A DNA stretch of 7,093 nucleotides, taken from contig QIDD01000045.1 in NCBI GenBank assembly GCA_003230355.1, positions 1-7,093 of the forward strand, in the 5' to 3' direction. The translations under genes and the position numbers were made by a program. How positions within the stretch are numbered: position 1 is the first letter of the stretch; every line of letters begins with the position of its first letter. The DNA comes from Methanobacteriota archaeon (lineage in GTDB: Archaea; Hydrothermarchaeota; Hydrothermarchaeia; Hydrothermarchaeales; SZUA-236). This document shows, in pieces, positions 5,787-7,093 of the stretch. The notes beneath the pieces are model-generated. The model did no database searches and was not told where the DNA came from. It saw only the letters and a program-made list of their open reading frames with translations.

Positions 5787-7025
5787 CTACTGTTGCGATT
5801 CACATCCCTCCAAAAGTCCGAATACATCGATAGCCCAATTGATTGTATCACCTATATTTTTTACCGCAGTATTTGAAAGCTGTTTGTCCACTAGCACTCT
5901 ATTAACATCACGCAGAAAAACGATAAAAAGCGTAGCCGCCCTATCTGTTCCAAGGTCATCATCCATTGATTCAGAAAACCCTGATTTGAACTTTGCGATT
6001 TCATCAGTGTAATCGTTGGCTCCATATTTTTCGACTTCGGCGAGACTGTTGACAACTTCGTCAAGTATAAAAACCGCTCTTTGAGCATCATCAAGTTTAT
6101 TGAAATCAAAGGCGATCTTCGATCTATAGTGCGTTTGGAGATACAAAAACCGTATCGCCCTTGGGTCATAGCCCCGCTTAATTATCTGTCGAAGCGTGAA
6201 AAAATTCCCTAGCGACTTTGACATCTTCCTGCCGAAGACATCAAGATGCTCCACATGCACCCAGAACCTGGCGAACCGCCGACCTGTGTATGCTTCAGCC
6301 TCGGCAATCTCGTTTTCATGATGGGGAAAGGTTAGGTCAAGCCCGCCTGAGTGGATGTCAATTGTTGGGCCGAGAAAAGAGGTTGCAAGGGAGGCGCACT
6401 CGATGTGCCAGCCTGGCAGACCTCGGCCAAGCTGGGATTCGAAACACTTGATGCCGTGATCAGATTCACAGCGCTTCCAGAGCAGAAAATTCTTCGGAGC
6501 CCTGTAATCCTCCCGCTGCATGAGCGCCCGGATTTTTCTATGCGGAGTTTTACCTGAAAGCCTGCCGAAATCTGGGAAGGTGTTGATATCAAAATAATAG
6601 GAGCCCGCCTTGTCACGGATTGCATGGCCTTTTTCATAGAGTCCAGCCACCATCTCAGCGATTTTGTCGATATTATCTGACACCCGCGGATAACTCTCTG
6701 CGCGTTTAATGTTCAAGCAGTCAAGGTCTTCAAAAAAGACCTTCTCGTACTTCTCGGTAAGCGAGGCCAGCGGGATTTTTTTACGCGCCGCACGTTCAAT
6801 CGTCTTTTCATCCACATCCGTAATATTCATAATGTGTTTGACACGATGCCCCCCTGCTTCAAGCCATCTCTTCAAAACATCCTGCACTACAAAGGTCCTG
6901 AAATTCCCAATATGCGCGTAGTCATGCACCGTGGGGCCGCAGGTATAGTAGAGTACATCCCTCCCAGCTGGCAGGGTGAACTCCTCCTTCCTCTGGGTGA
7001 GGGTGTTAAAAAGCACAAACACCAT
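5787..7025 (-). CDS. cysS: cysteinyl-tRNA synthetase, short form lacking the C-terminal domain
   Basis: A 412-residue class I synthetase that charges tRNA-Cys with cysteine. The N-terminus LFNTLTQRKEEF and CGPTVHDYAHIGN carry Cys29 and the HIGH-type motif HIGN (38-41). Cys210 (in GWHIEC), His235 and Glu239 (in FPHHENE) complete the zinc site that selects cysteine, and KMSKS is at 267-271. THYRSKIAFDF opens the helical DALR domain (about 290-405). The protein ends soon after GLLEG, where E. coli CysRS (461 residues) continues for about 50 more residues as the C-terminal anticodon-binding domain, which is absent here. The next gene starts at once, so no frameshifted remainder is seen. The start ATG at 7025 has no ribosome site but is correctly spaced from a TATA box for a leaderless message. 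A cysteine-ligating paralogue (MshC, of similar length) is a less likely alternative. Confidence 0.9.
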   Translation of the reverse strand: MVFVLFNTLTQRKEEFTLPAGRDVLYYTCGPTVHDYAHIGNFRTFVVQDVLKRWLEAGGHRVKHIMNITDVDEKTIERAARKKIPLASLTEKYEKVFFEDLDCLNIKRAESYPRVSDNIDKIAEMVAGLYEKGHAIRDKAGSYYFDINTFPDFGRLSGKTPHRKIRALMQREDYRAPKNFLLWKRCESDHGIKCFESQLGRGLPGWHIECASLATSFLGPTIDIHSGGLDLTFPHHENEIAEAEAYTGRRFARFWVHVEHLDVFGRKMSKSLGNFFTLRQIIKRGYDPRAIRFLYLQTHYRSKIAFDFNKLDDAQRAVFILDEVVNSLAEVEKYGANDYTDEIAKFKSGFSESMDDDLGTDRAATLFIVFLRDVNRVLVDKQLSNTAVKNIGDTINWAIDVFGLLEGCESQQ

Positions 7026-7046
7026 AAAAACAAATGGACCAAGTTA

Positions 7047-7062
7047 TATTTATATGTTTGAA
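7047..7062 (-). promoter_or_regulatory. BRE/TATA promoter of cysS-ABC operon
   Basis: On the minus strand TTCAAACA followed by TATAAATA fits an archaeal BRE plus TATA box. TATAAATA (7054-7047) lies 22 to 29 bases before the cysS ATG, so the transcript should begin at or very near the start codon, and no Shine-Dalgarno site is present. The same A/T stretch reads TTTATAT on the plus strand, so it may also drive a divergent gene to the right. Confidence 0.7.
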
Positions 7063-7084
7063 CACGTTAGTTGAGGCTGTATCT

Positions 7085-7090
7085 AAGGAG
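7085..7090 (+). promoter_or_regulatory. possible ribosome site of a divergent gene beyond the window
   Basis: AAGGAG lies three bases from the right edge on the plus strand, about 30 bases downstream of a plus-strand TATA-like TTTATAT (7049-7055). This would suit a start codon just outside the window. The gene itself is not visible, so this is a weak call. Confidence 0.3.
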
Positions 7091-7093
7091 CAG

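Noticed and set aside
1..7093. Mobile elements, CRISPR arrays, tRNA/rRNA genes, defence system
   Set aside because: There are no transposase or integrase motifs, no spaced direct repeats, no cloverleaf or rRNA-like sequence, and no defence-type gene cluster. The region reads as ordinary chromosome.

Overview
The window looks archaeal, probably euryarchaeal. Base composition is near half G+C. Two genes have a BRE/TATA-type promoter about 25-30 bases upstream of their start codon and no room for a leader (leaderless transcription). The 6-phospho-3-hexuloisomerase is of the archaeal MJ1247 type. A MoaD/MoaE pair and an unrecognised conserved protein sit in the same operon. Species cannot be fixed from this sequence; a methanogen-, ANME- or Archaeoglobus-like lineage is an inference only. 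Nearly everything lies on the minus strand, and genes are tightly packed.

Layout in minus-strand transcription order. (1) 7025-4079: a likely operon of a short class I cysteinyl-tRNA synthetase, an ABC-2 transporter ATPase and its membrane permease. It has a clear TATA promoter at 7047-7062, which may also fire outward past the window end. (2) 3970-3737: a single glutaredoxin-like redoxin with a strong Shine-Dalgarno site. (3) 3641-1334: an apparent five-gene operon of an unrecognised conserved protein with a C-terminal cysteine cluster, 6-phospho-3-hexuloisomerase (reverse ribulose monophosphate route to pentoses), MoaD, MoaE (the two subunits of molybdopterin synthase) and a 69-residue two-helix membrane protein. 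(4) 1260-244: a Trp-rich 338-residue protein that may be distantly related to the CrtC/AttH lipocalin-like family.

Convergent to these, at 3-221 on the plus strand, is the 3' part of a gene for a CysO/ThiS-type sulfur carrier ending in Gly-Gly.

Themes: sulfur handling recurs (CysO-like carrier, MoaD/MoaE, a cysteine-activating enzyme, a CxxC redoxin), but the genes are in separate transcription units, so a common pathway is only a hypothesis. Most of the window is ordinary chromosomal housekeeping DNA. I see no mobile element, CRISPR array, rRNA or tRNA. The points most worth checking are the CysRS without its C-terminal anticodon-binding domain, the uncharacterised operon-leading protein, and the Trp-rich lipocalin-like candidate.
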